Positions 1 through 7,966 are shown, counted from the first letter of the stretch. The stretch: 37,301 nt of DNA from JAZKFR01 sp040386295 (GCA_040386295.1 JAZKFR010000058.1:1-37301); one strand, 5' to 3'. A program made the numbers and translations. The notes: a model not told the origin generated them from the sequence alone.

Positions 1-2856
1 AGCTGATCGCACCGCTTGAACGTCGATACGCCCTAAAGCGATAGGCGTCTCACCCGCATCTAATGTCACGACCGCTTCAGAACCGCCATACATCACGTTA
101 AAGGTATGCTCACGCGTGCCACCAAAGGCTTCTGAAAATTCAACATGAAAGACTTTGACCATTGGGTTGTCATCGGGCATCACTTTCTTGATCATGCCGC
201 GATAATTTTTTCCAGCCTCATCCTGATACGTCAATTCAAGCCGGGGTAACAGCCGCCGCAAATGCTCGCCTTCAAGGTGGTGAAAAGACTCTAGGCTTTG
301 TATGTACCGCAACCCTTTTAATTTGCCTTGCAGATAGGGATCGACCCGCCCTTCGCGACGCAAATAACCGAACATCAAAGCCGCCAGGGTCAGAAAACCA
401 CCAGCCACGCTGCCGGTAATCGCGCCGACCAACCTCGCCAAATCATCCGCATTCTCTTGGGTCTCAACAAAAATTGAGAACACCGTCACCGCAGACCGAC
501 CAAAGCCATCATCGACCGTCACTCGGATACGCGTCTCACCGGCCTCGTTGGGCAGACCAAACAATTCGAGGGTGGGCTTGCCCGCATCCATCACCGTGCG
601 CTGGCGCAACCAAGCCGGCAAAGAAACTCCCGTCGCTTGGACCGCATTGAATTGCAAGGGGTCACCATCGGGATCATTGAACGTACGGGTTGGCAGTACG
701 AAAGAAAATGATTTACCCACCACCGCCAACTGATCAGCTGGGGGAATCGCCAGCACCGGCGTGCGATCTAAAACCTGCAAGGTGAACGACACCGTCTCGA
801 CGTGATGGCCATCCGACCCTTCAATCACTAAAGCCAAATCGCCTTGGCTACCGCTCAGCGGCGTGCCTGAAAAGCGTCGGGTCAGCGGATCGAAGTGCAA
901 CCAAGCAGGCAGCGGCGCGGCGTTGGCTTGACGGGCGCTCAGCTGAATCACAGCCGCACCGGCATCGGTAAATAAGTCAAGCGGTACGAAGCGCTGAAAC
1001 GGTTCGCCCACCAGCAAGGTTTGATCGGACAGCCCGCCATTGACCACCACCGGATGGTCGGTCGGGCTGGGGGTAGTCGAGGGGGCTGTTGAGGGCGTTA
1101 TTGAGGCAGTACGAGTTAGCGATAGTTGACTGGGGGTGATTGACGGTGTCGTGGTCGGCGAGGGTTTGGCGGACGAAGACGCGATCGGACTCGGTGATGA
1201 ATTACCAAGGCAAATCAGAGTCTCAGCAAATGCCGCTGACACATCTTGCACAACCAAGCCCGCATCCGCCAAAGCGACACTCGCACCCGCATCGGTCACG
1301 GTCAACTCTGCATCGACGGTAACCCACGTCGGCGTCGTTTGGGTGAAGCTCCCGGTCACGTCTCGTAGCCAGGAACAACCGTCGATGTTGCCATTGCTAT
1401 CTAGTTTCGCGGTCAGGACATTACCATCCGTGTACCCAATCACCACGAAACCTCCATCAGGTGGAGCCGTGATTGACAAGCCGTCGTCAACATGGACGCC
1501 ACCCAAGGTCCTGCACCAGACTTTATTGCCATTGGCATCAAGCTTGGCGATCAAAAAATCGTTACTGCCTGCGCCTGCGCTCGCGGTGAACCCAACCACC
1601 ACAAAGCTGCCATCACTTAAGGCAGTGATTGATTGGGCAAAGTCATCGCTGGCACCGCCTAACGTTTTGACCCAGACTTTATTGCCATTAGCGTCCAGTT
1701 TGACGATCAAAAAATCCTCACTACCAGCACCGGCGCTCTCGGTGTAGCCGGCCACCACGAAGCCGCCATCAGGCGTAGCCACGATCGACGTGCCGATGTC
1801 ACTGCTTGCGCCGCCCAAGGTTTTGGCCCAAACCTTATTGCCATTGGCATCCAGTTTCGCGATTAATAAATCATCGCTTCCCGCTCCAGCGCTCTTGGTG
1901 AACCCGGTAATCACGAAGCCGCCATCACTCAAAGCCGTGATTGAAGCGGCATAGTCGTTCAATGTGCCGCCCAAGGTTTTAATCCACACTTTATTGCCAC
2001 TGGCATCCAGTTTAGCGATCAGGGCATCTGCAAATCCCGCGCCGGCGCTCTCGGTGTAGCCGGCCACTACGAAGCCGCCATCCAGCGTGGCCGTGATTGA
2101 AGCGGCATAGTCGGACAATGCGCCGCCCAAGGTTTTAATCCACACTTTATTGCCACCGGCATCCAGTTTGGCGATCAAAAAACTGGTAGGGCCTGCGCCG
2201 ACACTACTGGTGTAGCCGGCCACCGCAAAGCCGCCATCAACCACGGCTGTGATTGATTGAACAAAATCAAAACTTTCGCCGTTCAAGGTCTTCACCCACG
2301 TATCGGTCGGTGCCTTGGTCTGCGCGGTCTGAGCTGCCTGAATCGCCTGCGCCAGCGGCGTAGATGCCGCAAGTGGCGTAGCCACCGGCGCGTCACGCGC
2401 TTGCAAAGCCTGCAACTCTTGGCGCACGCCTTGTTTCGTCTCGTCCTTGAGGCAGCAACCCACCTCTGCAAAAGCAGACTCCAAAGTCTGCTCGCCATGT
2501 GTAGCCAATTGCGCATACGCCGCTAAACGAGCGCTGACTTCTTCTTGAATCCGCACGAGCTCGGGATAGCTACTCACATCCGGCGGCAGCACGCCATCGG
2601 GATACAGCGTCTGCGCTAAAGCCAAACTTTCTCGTTTGCTAAAGCCCATGCCGCGAATAATCGCGCGCGCTTGTTGGGTCGCCGAGCGGGTGTTAACAAT
2701 GGTCGTCGCTTGCGCGATCACCGCCTGTTGCTGCGCCGCCGAAGCGGGTGCGTGACTGAAGCCACGCAAGCCTTGGATGTCCTGATGGACGGGACTGGGT
2801 GTGCCGAAAGGATTACCCAAAACTGCCGGTAAAAATGATTGCCATAAGCTCAACAT
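1..2856 (-). CDS. Large beta-propeller-repeat / cadherin-like (CADG) membrane protein, 3' end off the left edge
   Basis: An uninterrupted minus-strand frame of 952 codons runs from ATG 2856 to the window edge. That ATG has an AGGGAG ribosome site six bases upstream; in-frame ATGs at 2862 and 2874 are less well placed. Visible order: about 190 residues of Ala/Gln-rich helical sequence; five exact 52-residue repeats plus a degraded sixth (about 187-492), each with the pattern W-x-KTLGG...DGGFVVxGYTxSAGAG...LIxKLDxNGNK, which resembles SBBP beta-propeller repeats; a Ser/Thr/Pro linker (about 550-600); two dystroglycan/cadherin-like (CADG/He_PIG) domains (about 604-700 and 700-796) with PAWL and DPDGDPLQF motifs; one membrane helix (about 803-830, GSVAGGFLTLAALMFGYL) followed by basic residues; then a domain of at least 120 residues that I do not recognise. 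The order suggests a cell-surface adhesin or receptor (inference). No clear N-terminal signal peptide is seen, so the export route is unclear. Confidence 0.8.
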   Translation of the reverse strand, partial: MLSLWQSFLPAVLGNPFGTPSPVHQDIQGLRGFSHAPASAAQQQAVIAQATTIVNTRSATQQARAIIRGMGFSKRESLALAQTLYPDGVLPPDVSSYPELVRIQEEVSARLAAYAQLATHGEQTLESAFAEVGCCLKDETKQGVRQELQALQARDAPVATPLAASTPLAQAIQAAQTAQTKAPTDTWVKTLNGESFDFVQSITAVVDGGFAVAGYTSSVGAGPTSFLIAKLDAGGNKVWIKTLGGALSDYAASITATLDGGFVVAGYTESAGAGFADALIAKLDASGNKVWIKTLGGTLNDYAASITALSDGGFVITGFTKSAGAGSDDLLIAKLDANGNKVWAKTLGGASSDIGTSIVATPDGGFVVAGYTESAGAGSEDFLIVKLDANGNKVWVKTLGGASDDFAQSITALSDGSFVVVGFTASAGAGSNDFLIAKLDANGNKVWCRTLGGVHVDDGLSITAPPDGGFVVIGYTDGNVLTAKLDSNGNIDGCSWLRDVTGSFTQTTPTWVTVDAELTVTDAGASVALADAGLVVQDVSAAFAETLICLGNSSPSPIASSSAKPSPTTTPSITPSQLSLTRTASITPSTAPSTTPSPTDHPVVVNGGLSDQTLLVGEPFQRFVPLDLFTDAGAAVIQLSARQANAAPLPAWLHFDPLTRRFSGTPLSGSQGDLALVIEGSDGHHVETVSFTLQVLDRTPVLAIPPADQLAVVGKSFSFVLPTRTFNDPDGDPLQFNAVQATGVSLPAWLRQRTVMDAGKPTLELFGLPNEAGETRIRVTVDDGFGRSAVTVFSIFVETQENADDLARLVGAITGSVAGGFLTLAALMFGYLRREGRVDPYLQGKLKGLRYIQSLESFHHLEGEHLRRLLPRLELTYQDEAGKNYRGMIKKVMPDDNPMVKVFHVEFSEAFGGTREHTFNVMYGGSEAVVTLDAGETPIALGRIDVQAVRSA
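1381..2298 (-). repeat. Coding tandem repeat, five exact 156-bp units plus a shortened sixth
   Basis: The Trp codon that starts each protein repeat falls at 2298, 2142, 1986, 1830, 1674 and 1518 on the minus strand, so the spacing is exactly 156 bp (52 codons) five times. Stretches such as TTATTGCCATTGGCATCCAG recur nearly unchanged at DNA level, which implies fairly recent duplication or gene conversion. The sixth unit is about 46 residues and diverged. The repeat encodes the beta-propeller-like part of the left-edge protein. Confidence 0.85.
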
Positions 2857-2873
2857 GTACATCTCCCTGATCA

Positions 2874-2918
2874 TAAAAAAATGAGCGGTAGGGACAACAA
2901 TCGTCGTCTCTACCGCTC
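2874..2918 (-). terminator. Hairpin with T7 tract in the leader of the left-edge repeat gene
   Basis: On the plus strand GAGCGGTAG (2883-2891) and CTACCGCTC (2910-2918) form a perfect 9-bp inverted repeat. Read on the minus strand, the stem is followed by CA and seven T, then the ribosome site and ATG 2856. This is the form of an intrinsic terminator. It could end an upstream minus-strand transcript (only a transposase remnant is visible there) or act as an attenuator of the repeat-protein gene; the sequence alone does not decide. Confidence 0.55.
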
Positions 2919-2984
2919 GAATAATCTTACGGTGATTGTCGCCTCTCGGCGCAATTACAAACTGTAAGCCAACAACAAAGATCT

Positions 2985-3054
2985 CTGCACGACCCAAGTT
3001 TCCAATGCTGAAAACCGCGCTGAATGGGCGCGACATGGTTCTTGGGTCGTGCAG
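2985..3054. repeat. 14-bp inverted repeat next to the transposase remnant
   Basis: CTGCACGACCCAAG (2985-2998) is the exact reverse complement of CTTGGGTCGTGCAG (3041-3054), with a 42-base loop. The right arm is immediately followed by GGTCGTGAA, giving two near-identical copies of GGGTCGTGnA ten bases apart. The adjoining sequence reads as the 3' end of a transposase on the minus strand, so the arms could be remains of insertion-sequence ends. No target duplication was identified. Confidence 0.45.
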
Positions 3055-3067
3055 GGTCGTGAATTTT

Positions 3068-3179
3068 TCATTTTCGTAAATTTAAGGCACAAAAGAGGAT
3101 GACTTGCGCGTTGACCTTGTGGGTGCCCAGGTAGCTCCGGCTGCAAGTCTTCCCAGTTGATCAGCGACCACACTTTCAT
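3068..3179 (-). pseudogene. Probable transposase remnant (frameshifted N- and C-terminal scraps)
   Basis: On the minus strand, ATG 3179 opens a frame reading MKVWSLINWEDLQPEL, reminiscent of the N-terminus of IS5-like transposases (a (L)I(N/D)WExLxPxL pattern). A one-base frame change near 3135 then gives RSYLGTHKVNAQVILFCAL followed by NLRK and a stop at 3068-3070; a tail ending in ALNLRK is characteristic of DDE transposases. The catalytic core is absent, so this would be an internally deleted remnant. The family assignment comes from motif memory only and could be wrong. The other bases of the 2875-3446 gap show no further gene. Confidence 0.35.
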
Positions 3180-3387
3180 CAGCGTGCTCTCAGGGCATAT
3201 CCGTTTTCCCAGTTCCCGAGAATTAAAACTCAGTTACATGCTTTTCTCCTTGTGCCTTCCTTTCCCTCGGAGTATCCAAAAAATACGGTGGTTGTGCAGA
3301 GGTCTGTTTTGTCGAGGCTCGACTCGACTTCGCTTGGGCAACGGCAAGCTAGCAGCAAGGCACAGAGCTTCCATTTGTCAGCGCGCG

Positions 3388-3416
3388 CTGGCGAATCCCG
3401 CCTCACGCTCTATAAT
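3388..3416 (+). promoter_or_regulatory. Candidate sigma-70 promoter of trxB
   Basis: A perfect TATAAT lies at 3411-3416, about 30 bases before the trxB start. The hexamer 17 bases upstream (3388-3393, CTGGCG) matches the -35 consensus poorly. Predicted transcription start is near 3423, giving a short leader. Confidence 0.5.
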
Positions 3417-3446
3417 CAGCCCCTTTCCTTTTTGAGACGACTCAAC

Positions 3447-4406
3447 ATGACTCAAACTCAAGTGACACGCCATTGCCGTTTACTCATTCTTGGCTCAGGG
3501 CCGGCAGGTTATTCCGCCGCCGTTTATGCGGCGCGCGCCAATCTTAAGCCGGTGCTGATCACCGGGCTGGCGCAGGGAGGGCAGCTAACAACGACGACCG
3601 ATGTTGATAACTGGCCAGCCGACCCCGATGGCGTGCAAGGACCTGAGCTGATGCAACGCTTTGAAGCGCATGCGCGGCGTTTTGAAACCGAGATTATTTT
3701 TGATCATATTCATACGGCGCAGCTGAGCGCCAAGCCCTTTACCTTGATTGGCGATAGCGGCACTTACACCTGCGACGCCTTGATCATTGCCACCGGTGCT
3801 TCGGCGCAATACCTGGGGCTGCCTTCGGAAGAGGCGTTCCAAGGGCGTGGGGTTTCAGCCTGTGCGACCTGCGACGGCTTTTTCTACCGGAATCAACCGG
3901 TGGCGGTGGTCGGTGGCGGCAATACTGCAGTTGAAGAAGCCCTGTATTTGGCGAACATCGCTAGCCACGTCACCGTTGTGCATCGTCGCCAGCAGTTCCG
4001 CGCTGAAAAAATCATGCAGGACAAACTGTTTGAAAAAGAAAAAGCCGGCAAGGTGACGATTAAATGGAATAGCACACTCGATGAAGTGCTGGGCGATGCG
4101 CGTGGCGTTAACGGCATTCGTGTACGCAACAGCCTGAGTGGAACTTCAGAAGATTTGCCGCTGCAAGGCGTTTTTATCGCGATTGGCCATAAGCCCAACA
4201 CCGATTTATTTGCCGGCCAATTGGCGATGGAAAACGGTTATTTGGTCACCACCTGCGGGCGCCACGGCAACGCCACGGCTTGCTCGATTCCAGGCGTGTT
4301 TGCTGCGGGCGATGTACAGGATTCTATTTATCGCCAAGCGTGTACCTCAGCCGGTACCGGCTGTATGGCGGCGCTAGACGCTGAGCGCTATCTCGATAAT
4401 TTGTGA
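3447..4406 (+). CDS. trxB: Thioredoxin reductase (NADPH)
   Basis: A 319-residue protein, essentially the usual TrxB length. It transfers electrons from NADPH through FAD to thioredoxin in the cytoplasm. Visible motifs: N-terminal FAD-binding GSGPAGYSAAVYAARA, redox-active CATC followed by DGFF in mid-protein, NADPH-binding GGGNTAVEEAL, and the C-terminal FAD motif GVFAAGDV with the typical QACTSAGTGC ending. The start at 3447 (MTQTQVTRHC) fits the family; the frame stays open 65 codons further upstream, but that stretch has no family similarity and would span the TATAAT promoter. An Smr-domain gene follows in the same frame 48 bases downstream, probably co-transcribed. Confidence 0.96.
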   Translation: MTQTQVTRHCRLLILGSGPAGYSAAVYAARANLKPVLITGLAQGGQLTTTTDVDNWPADPDGVQGPELMQRFEAHARRFETEIIFDHIHTAQLSAKPFTLIGDSGTYTCDALIIATGASAQYLGLPSEEAFQGRGVSACATCDGFFYRNQPVAVVGGGNTAVEEALYLANIASHVTVVHRRQQFRAEKIMQDKLFEKEKAGKVTIKWNSTLDEVLGDARGVNGIRVRNSLSGTSEDLPLQGVFIAIGHKPNTDLFAGQLAMENGYLVTTCGRHGNATACSIPGVFAAGDVQDSIYRQACTSAGTGCMAALDAERYLDNL

Positions 4407-4454
4407 GCATGCGCATTCGTACACGTACTGGCTTTTGCGCCCGCCCGCCTTGGC

Positions 4455-5135
4455 ATGCCCCGCGTCGGCATGGCGCTTGAGCAAGACGATGACGCGCTGG
4501 CTGATCAGCGGGCAGCCGACGAATTAGCGGCTTTTCATGCCTCAATCGTCGGCGTTACGCCCTTGCCAGAAACACAGCGTCAGCGTTTATTTTTAGCAGC
4601 GAGTAAACCGCCTCCGCCGCCCCGTCGTCTTAAACCAAGCGTCGATGCAAGTGCTTTTGCTGACTGGCCGTGGCCGGATACGGGCGAATTTTCTCAGCTA
4701 CTGCGCTTAGGTAGCGCATGGACGAATCATGGCGATTCGGCTGCTTTAGATTCAAACTCAAACTCGGATGCAGATTCGTTTTCAGCTCAGCCCACCGGCT
4801 TTTTAAACCAGGGCGTGCAGCGCAAGGTGTTACGCGATTTGCGGCGGGGACGTTGGCCGGTGGAGCGGCATCTTGATTTGCATGGCCTTAATCGCCACCA
4901 GGCGCAGGCGCAACTGATGCGCTGTTTGGCCAGCGCGCAGCGCGCGGGTGTGCGTTGTTTGCGCATTGTGCACGGGCGTGGCTATGGTTCGCCGGGGCAA
5001 AAAAGTATCTTGCGGCAGCAGGTCAAAGCAAGCTTGGCAAATCTGCCAGCGGTTTTGGCTTTTTGTACGGCGCCAGCGCACGATGGCGGCGAGGGTGCGG
5101 TTTGGGTTTTGCTGCGTACGTTCCGTACTGATTGA
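4455..5135 (+). CDS. Smr domain protein (MutS2 C-terminal-like, putative nuclease)
   Basis: A 226-residue protein. The N-terminal half is charged and low-complexity (acidic start, a PPPPP run, a Ser/Asn/Asp-rich stretch around residues 98-110). The C-terminal half is an Smr domain with HLDLHGLNRHQA and the hallmark IVHGRGYGSPG, then AFCTAPAHDGGEGAVWVLLR. Smr domains bind or cleave nucleic acid; stand-alone proteins of this kind are common in Burkholderiales and their role is poorly known. The gene begins in the same frame as trxB just after the trxB stop. The next in-frame ATG (4470) is an alternative start, and no strong ribosome site separates the two. Confidence 0.88.
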   Translation: MPRVGMALEQDDDALADQRAADELAAFHASIVGVTPLPETQRQRLFLAASKPPPPPRRLKPSVDASAFADWPWPDTGEFSQLLRLGSAWTNHGDSAALDSNSNSDADSFSAQPTGFLNQGVQRKVLRDLRRGRWPVERHLDLHGLNRHQAQAQLMRCLASAQRAGVRCLRIVHGRGYGSPGQKSILRQQVKASLANLPAVLAFCTAPAHDGGEGAVWVLLRTFRTD

Positions 5136-5141
5136 AGAATC

Positions 5142-5189
5142 GAACGATTGAACGATTGAACGATTGAACGATTGAACGATTGAACGATT
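5142..5189. repeat. 8-bp tandem repeat, GAACGATT x 6
   Basis: Six perfect copies of GAACGATT run head to tail, with further partial copies at both ends, starting seven bases after the Smr-gene stop. The array lies between convergent genes (Smr and nadE). Such an array is prone to length change by slippage. It is not a CRISPR array: the units are too short and there are no spacers. Confidence 0.9.
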
Positions 5190-5248
5190 GAACCGCGCAG
5201 CCTTATAGCGCCTGCGTGTGCAGCTTGCCGCTAAGTTGCTGCGCCGAG

Positions 5249-7030
5249 TTATCGTTGCTTTTGTGTGTAGCGTTGTGTAATCGGGTAACGCCAATCCCTG
5301 CCGAAGCCGCGCGCAGTGGTGCGAATGCCCACCGGTGCTTGGCGTCGCTTGTACTCGTTTAAATGGATCAAGTGGATCACGCGCTTGACCTCTTCGACGT
5401 CATAGCCTTGCGCTAGCAGTTCAGACAGGCTTTCTTTGCGTTCGACATAAGCTTCCATGATCGCGTCGAGCACCGCGTAGTCGGGCAAGCTGTCTTGATC
5501 GGTTTGATTCGGCCTTAACTCAGCAGAGGGCGGACGATCAATGATGCGTGCGGGGATGGGTGCGCGGATGGGTGCGATGGTGAGGGCATTCGCTCGCTCT
5601 GAGCTATTCGGCATGCTCGCTCTTGTGCCCGCCAGCAGCGCGGGTTCTGTCCCTGAGCGTGCAACAGCGTTGCGCCAATTCGCTAAACGATAAACCCAGG
5701 TTTTACTCACGTCTTTCAACACAGCAAAACCGCCGGCCATGTCGCCGTAGAGCGTGCAATAGCCGACCGCCATTTCTGATTTGTTACCGGTGGTTAACAC
5801 CAAGGCGCCGTCCTGGTTCGATAAGGCCATTAACAGCGTGCCGCGAATGCGCGCCTGCAGATTTTCCGCCGTAGTGCCTTGCGCCGCCTTGCTTGCTGAT
5901 TGATTGAATATGGGCTGAAGCAAATCGGCAAACGTGTGCATCGCGTTATCAATCGGGATCTCGTCGTAGCGTACGCCTAGTCCTGCGGCCATGGCGCGCG
6001 CGTCGTCAAGGCTCATTTGCGCGGTGTACGGCGAGGGCAGCATCAGCGCATGAACCTGCTCTGCGCCCAGGGCATCGACCGCAATGCACAGCGTAAGCGC
6101 CGAATCAATTCCGCCGGAAAGGCCGATCAGCGCTGAGCGAAACGTGTTTTTAGCCAAATAGTCGCGCACCCCGAGTACCAAGGCTTGATACAGCTCAGCC
6201 TCTTCTGCGCCCTCTGAGACGTCTGTGCACGCCAATAGCTGCTTCTCTGGATGCTTAGGCTCGTGTGGCTGAGGCATAAGCGAGCACTGACCCTCGGCGA
6301 ACCGCACCAGCACCAGTGCCTCTGCAAACGAGGGGCATTGGCAACACAGTTCGCCGTCTCGATTAAGCACGAATGAAGCGCCATCAAAAACCAACTCATC
6401 TTGTCCGCCCACCAGATTGGCGTAAAACACAGCCAGCCCGGTGCTGGCTATCCGCTCGCGCGCCCTATCAAGACGCTGCGCGCGTTTGCCTCGATGGTAA
6501 GGCGAGGCGTTGAGCACCAAGAGCAACTCCGCCCCTGCTGCTTGCGCCTGTTCGGCAGTGCCCGCTTGCCAAATATCAGCGCAAATATTGACCGCACAGC
6601 GCACGCCTTTGAGCGTGAAAACGCACGCCTCCTCGCCCGCAGCAAAATAACGTGCCTCGTCGAATACCTCATAACTGGGTAAGCGTTGCTTGTGATAAAC
6701 GTGGATTATTTCGCCGCGCACGAGCAGGCTGGCCGCGTTATAACGCAACTCGTCGTGCATACGAGGATGGCCAACCAGCACTGCCAGCTCCGGCGTGCGT
6801 GCAGCTAAAGTGCTCGCCAAGGCGGCCAAGGCCTGCGCACAAGCGACGTAAAAGTCGCTGCGTAAGAGCAAATCTTCCGGTGGATAGCCACACAGCGACA
6901 GTTCGGGCGTGAGCAAAAGATCGGCGCCTTGCGCGCTGGCGCGTTCGGCAAACTCAACGATGCGTGCCTGATTACCGAGCAAATCGCCGAGCAGGGGGTT
7001 GAATTGAGCAAGCGCGATGGTTAGAGGCAT
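5249..7030 (-). CDS. nadE: Glutamine-dependent NAD+ synthetase
   Basis: A 593-residue two-domain enzyme making NAD+ from deamido-NAD+, ATP and glutamine. Residues 1-255 form a nitrilase-type glutaminase with the expected triad: Glu in LLTPELSLCGYPPEDL, Lys in YHKQRLPSYEVFDE, Cys in AVNICADIW. The synthetase part has the ATP pyrophosphatase loop LSGGIDSALTL near residue 305 and RPPSAELRPNQTDQDSLP. It is longer than the usual 540 or so residues: between YRLANWRN and PARIIDRPPSAEL sit about 37 residues where relatives have about 11, rich in Ala, Arg and Ser. It lies 52 bases after ppa, so probably one operon. No good ribosome site is visible before ATG 7030. Confidence 0.93.
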   Translation of the reverse strand: MPLTIALAQFNPLLGDLLGNQARIVEFAERASAQGADLLLTPELSLCGYPPEDLLLRSDFYVACAQALAALASTLAARTPELAVLVGHPRMHDELRYNAASLLVRGEIIHVYHKQRLPSYEVFDEARYFAAGEEACVFTLKGVRCAVNICADIWQAGTAEQAQAAGAELLLVLNASPYHRGKRAQRLDRARERIASTGLAVFYANLVGGQDELVFDGASFVLNRDGELCCQCPSFAEALVLVRFAEGQCSLMPQPHEPKHPEKQLLACTDVSEGAEEAELYQALVLGVRDYLAKNTFRSALIGLSGGIDSALTLCIAVDALGAEQVHALMLPSPYTAQMSLDDARAMAAGLGVRYDEIPIDNAMHTFADLLQPIFNQSASKAAQGTTAENLQARIRGTLLMALSNQDGALVLTTGNKSEMAVGYCTLYGDMAGGFAVLKDVSKTWVYRLANWRNAVARSGTEPALLAGTRASMPNSSERANALTIAPIRAPIPARIIDRPPSAELRPNQTDQDSLPDYAVLDAIMEAYVERKESLSELLAQGYDVEEVKRVIHLIHLNEYKRRQAPVGIRTTARGFGRDWRYPITQRYTQKQR

Positions 7031-7082
7031 GATCGATCAAGAGGGCAAGGTCGGTGGCGCATGGCAAAGTTTGCTTTCGCTC

Positions 7083-7619
7083 CTAAGCTTTTTCTGCTTG
7101 GTAACGTGCCACGCCCGCCATGATTTCTTGTTTCGCCGCATCGATGCCGAGCCAGCCAGTCACCTTGACGAACTTGCCCGGCTCCAGATCTTTGTAGTGC
7201 TCAAAAAAGTGCTGAATTTGATCGAGAAAAATGCGCGGCAAATCGTCCGTCGAATGAATTTTGGCGTACATCGAAGTCAGCTTATCGACGGGCACGGCGA
7301 GCAGCTTGGCGTCTTGCCCCGCCTCATCGTCCATCGCCAACATGCCAATCGTGCGACAACGCACAACAACGCCAGGCGGCAAAGGAAACTGGGTGAGCAC
7401 TAAAACATCCACTGGATCGTTATCGCCCGCAATCGTCTGCGGAATATAGCCGTAGTTGCACGGATAGTGCATCGCGGTAGACATAAAGCGATCAACAAAA
7501 ATCGCCCCACTCTCTTTATCGACCTCGTATTTGACCGGGTCTGCGTGCATGGGGATCTCGATGATGACATTAAAATCGTCCGGTAAGGATTTGCCGGAGG
7601 GAACCTGATTAAGCGCCAT
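7083..7619 (-). CDS. ppa: Inorganic pyrophosphatase (family I)
   Basis: A 178-residue cytoplasmic enzyme hydrolysing PPi to two phosphates, at the normal bacterial length. It carries the Mg-binding signature GDNDPVDVLV near residue 66, the N-terminal FNVIIEIP and KYEVDKESG, and the C-terminal FFEHYKDLEPGKFVKV. The start is preceded by GCAGG at suitable spacing and a TATAAT box lies about 36 bases upstream. nadE follows on the same strand; NAD synthetase releases PPi, so pairing the two is sensible. Confidence 0.96.
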   Translation of the reverse strand: MALNQVPSGKSLPDDFNVIIEIPMHADPVKYEVDKESGAIFVDRFMSTAMHYPCNYGYIPQTIAGDNDPVDVLVLTQFPLPPGVVVRCRTIGMLAMDDEAGQDAKLLAVPVDKLTSMYAKIHSTDDLPRIFLDQIQHFFEHYKDLEPGKFVKVTGWLGIDAAKQEIMAGVARYQAEKA

Positions 7620-7654
7620 AAACCTGCTCTCTAGAGTCTGTTCAAAGGGCGCAA

Positions 7655-7683
7655 ATTATAGCGTTAATGCGTGGCGACTTGAA
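7655..7683 (-). promoter_or_regulatory. Candidate sigma-70 promoter of ppa-nadE
   Basis: On the minus strand a perfect TATAAT occupies 7660-7655, with TTCAAG 17 bases upstream (7683-7678) as a weak -35. The predicted leader is about 30 bases and contains the ribosome site of ppa. Confidence 0.5.
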
Positions 7684-7966
7684 ACGAGAATGCAGATGTT
7701 GGGTTTTGTCTTGAATAGCCTAAACGTCCGGTTGAAAGCTTTCTGCTTAGTTTCAGTCAGTCCCGACGCCGCATTCTTTGAACTTTTCTAGAGGACGCGC
7801 CACTAACAAGATAGCTGGGGTTGATGTGTTTTTTCCTCGCCTTAACCTGCTTTGCGTTTTGTGAGCACTATTTTTTCAATCGGGCTCAGAACGGGCTTGT
7901 GTGATTTTTGTCTTGAATAAAAATTTAATTGTGATGTTTTCGACGATTTTTGGTAGAAAGTAATAA
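7684..7966. other. Intergenic region between divergent ppa and the ankyrin gene
   Basis: No gene is supported here. The right part (from about 7860) becomes T-rich and carries the leader of the ankyrin gene, with only a weak ribosome site (AGAAAG) before ATG 7967. I see no convincing promoter hexamers and no strong hairpin. The composition already matches the AT-rich first half of the ankyrin gene. Confidence 0.5.

Noticed and set aside
1136..1747. 203-codon plus-strand frame
   Set aside because: It is antisense to the repeat units of the left-edge gene; its Pro/Ser/Leu-rich repetitive sequence is a mirror of the coding repeats.
3252..3446. 65-codon upstream extension of trxB
   Set aside because: It has no TrxB similarity and would include the TATAAT promoter; the family start is ATG 3447.
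5142..5189. CRISPR array
   Set aside because: Units are 8 bp, perfectly tandem and without spacers; no cas genes are in the window.
4830..5294. 154-codon minus-strand frame across the 8-bp array
   Set aside because: It is antisense to the Smr domain and its repeated Asn-Arg-Ser-Ile residues come from reading the tandem repeat.
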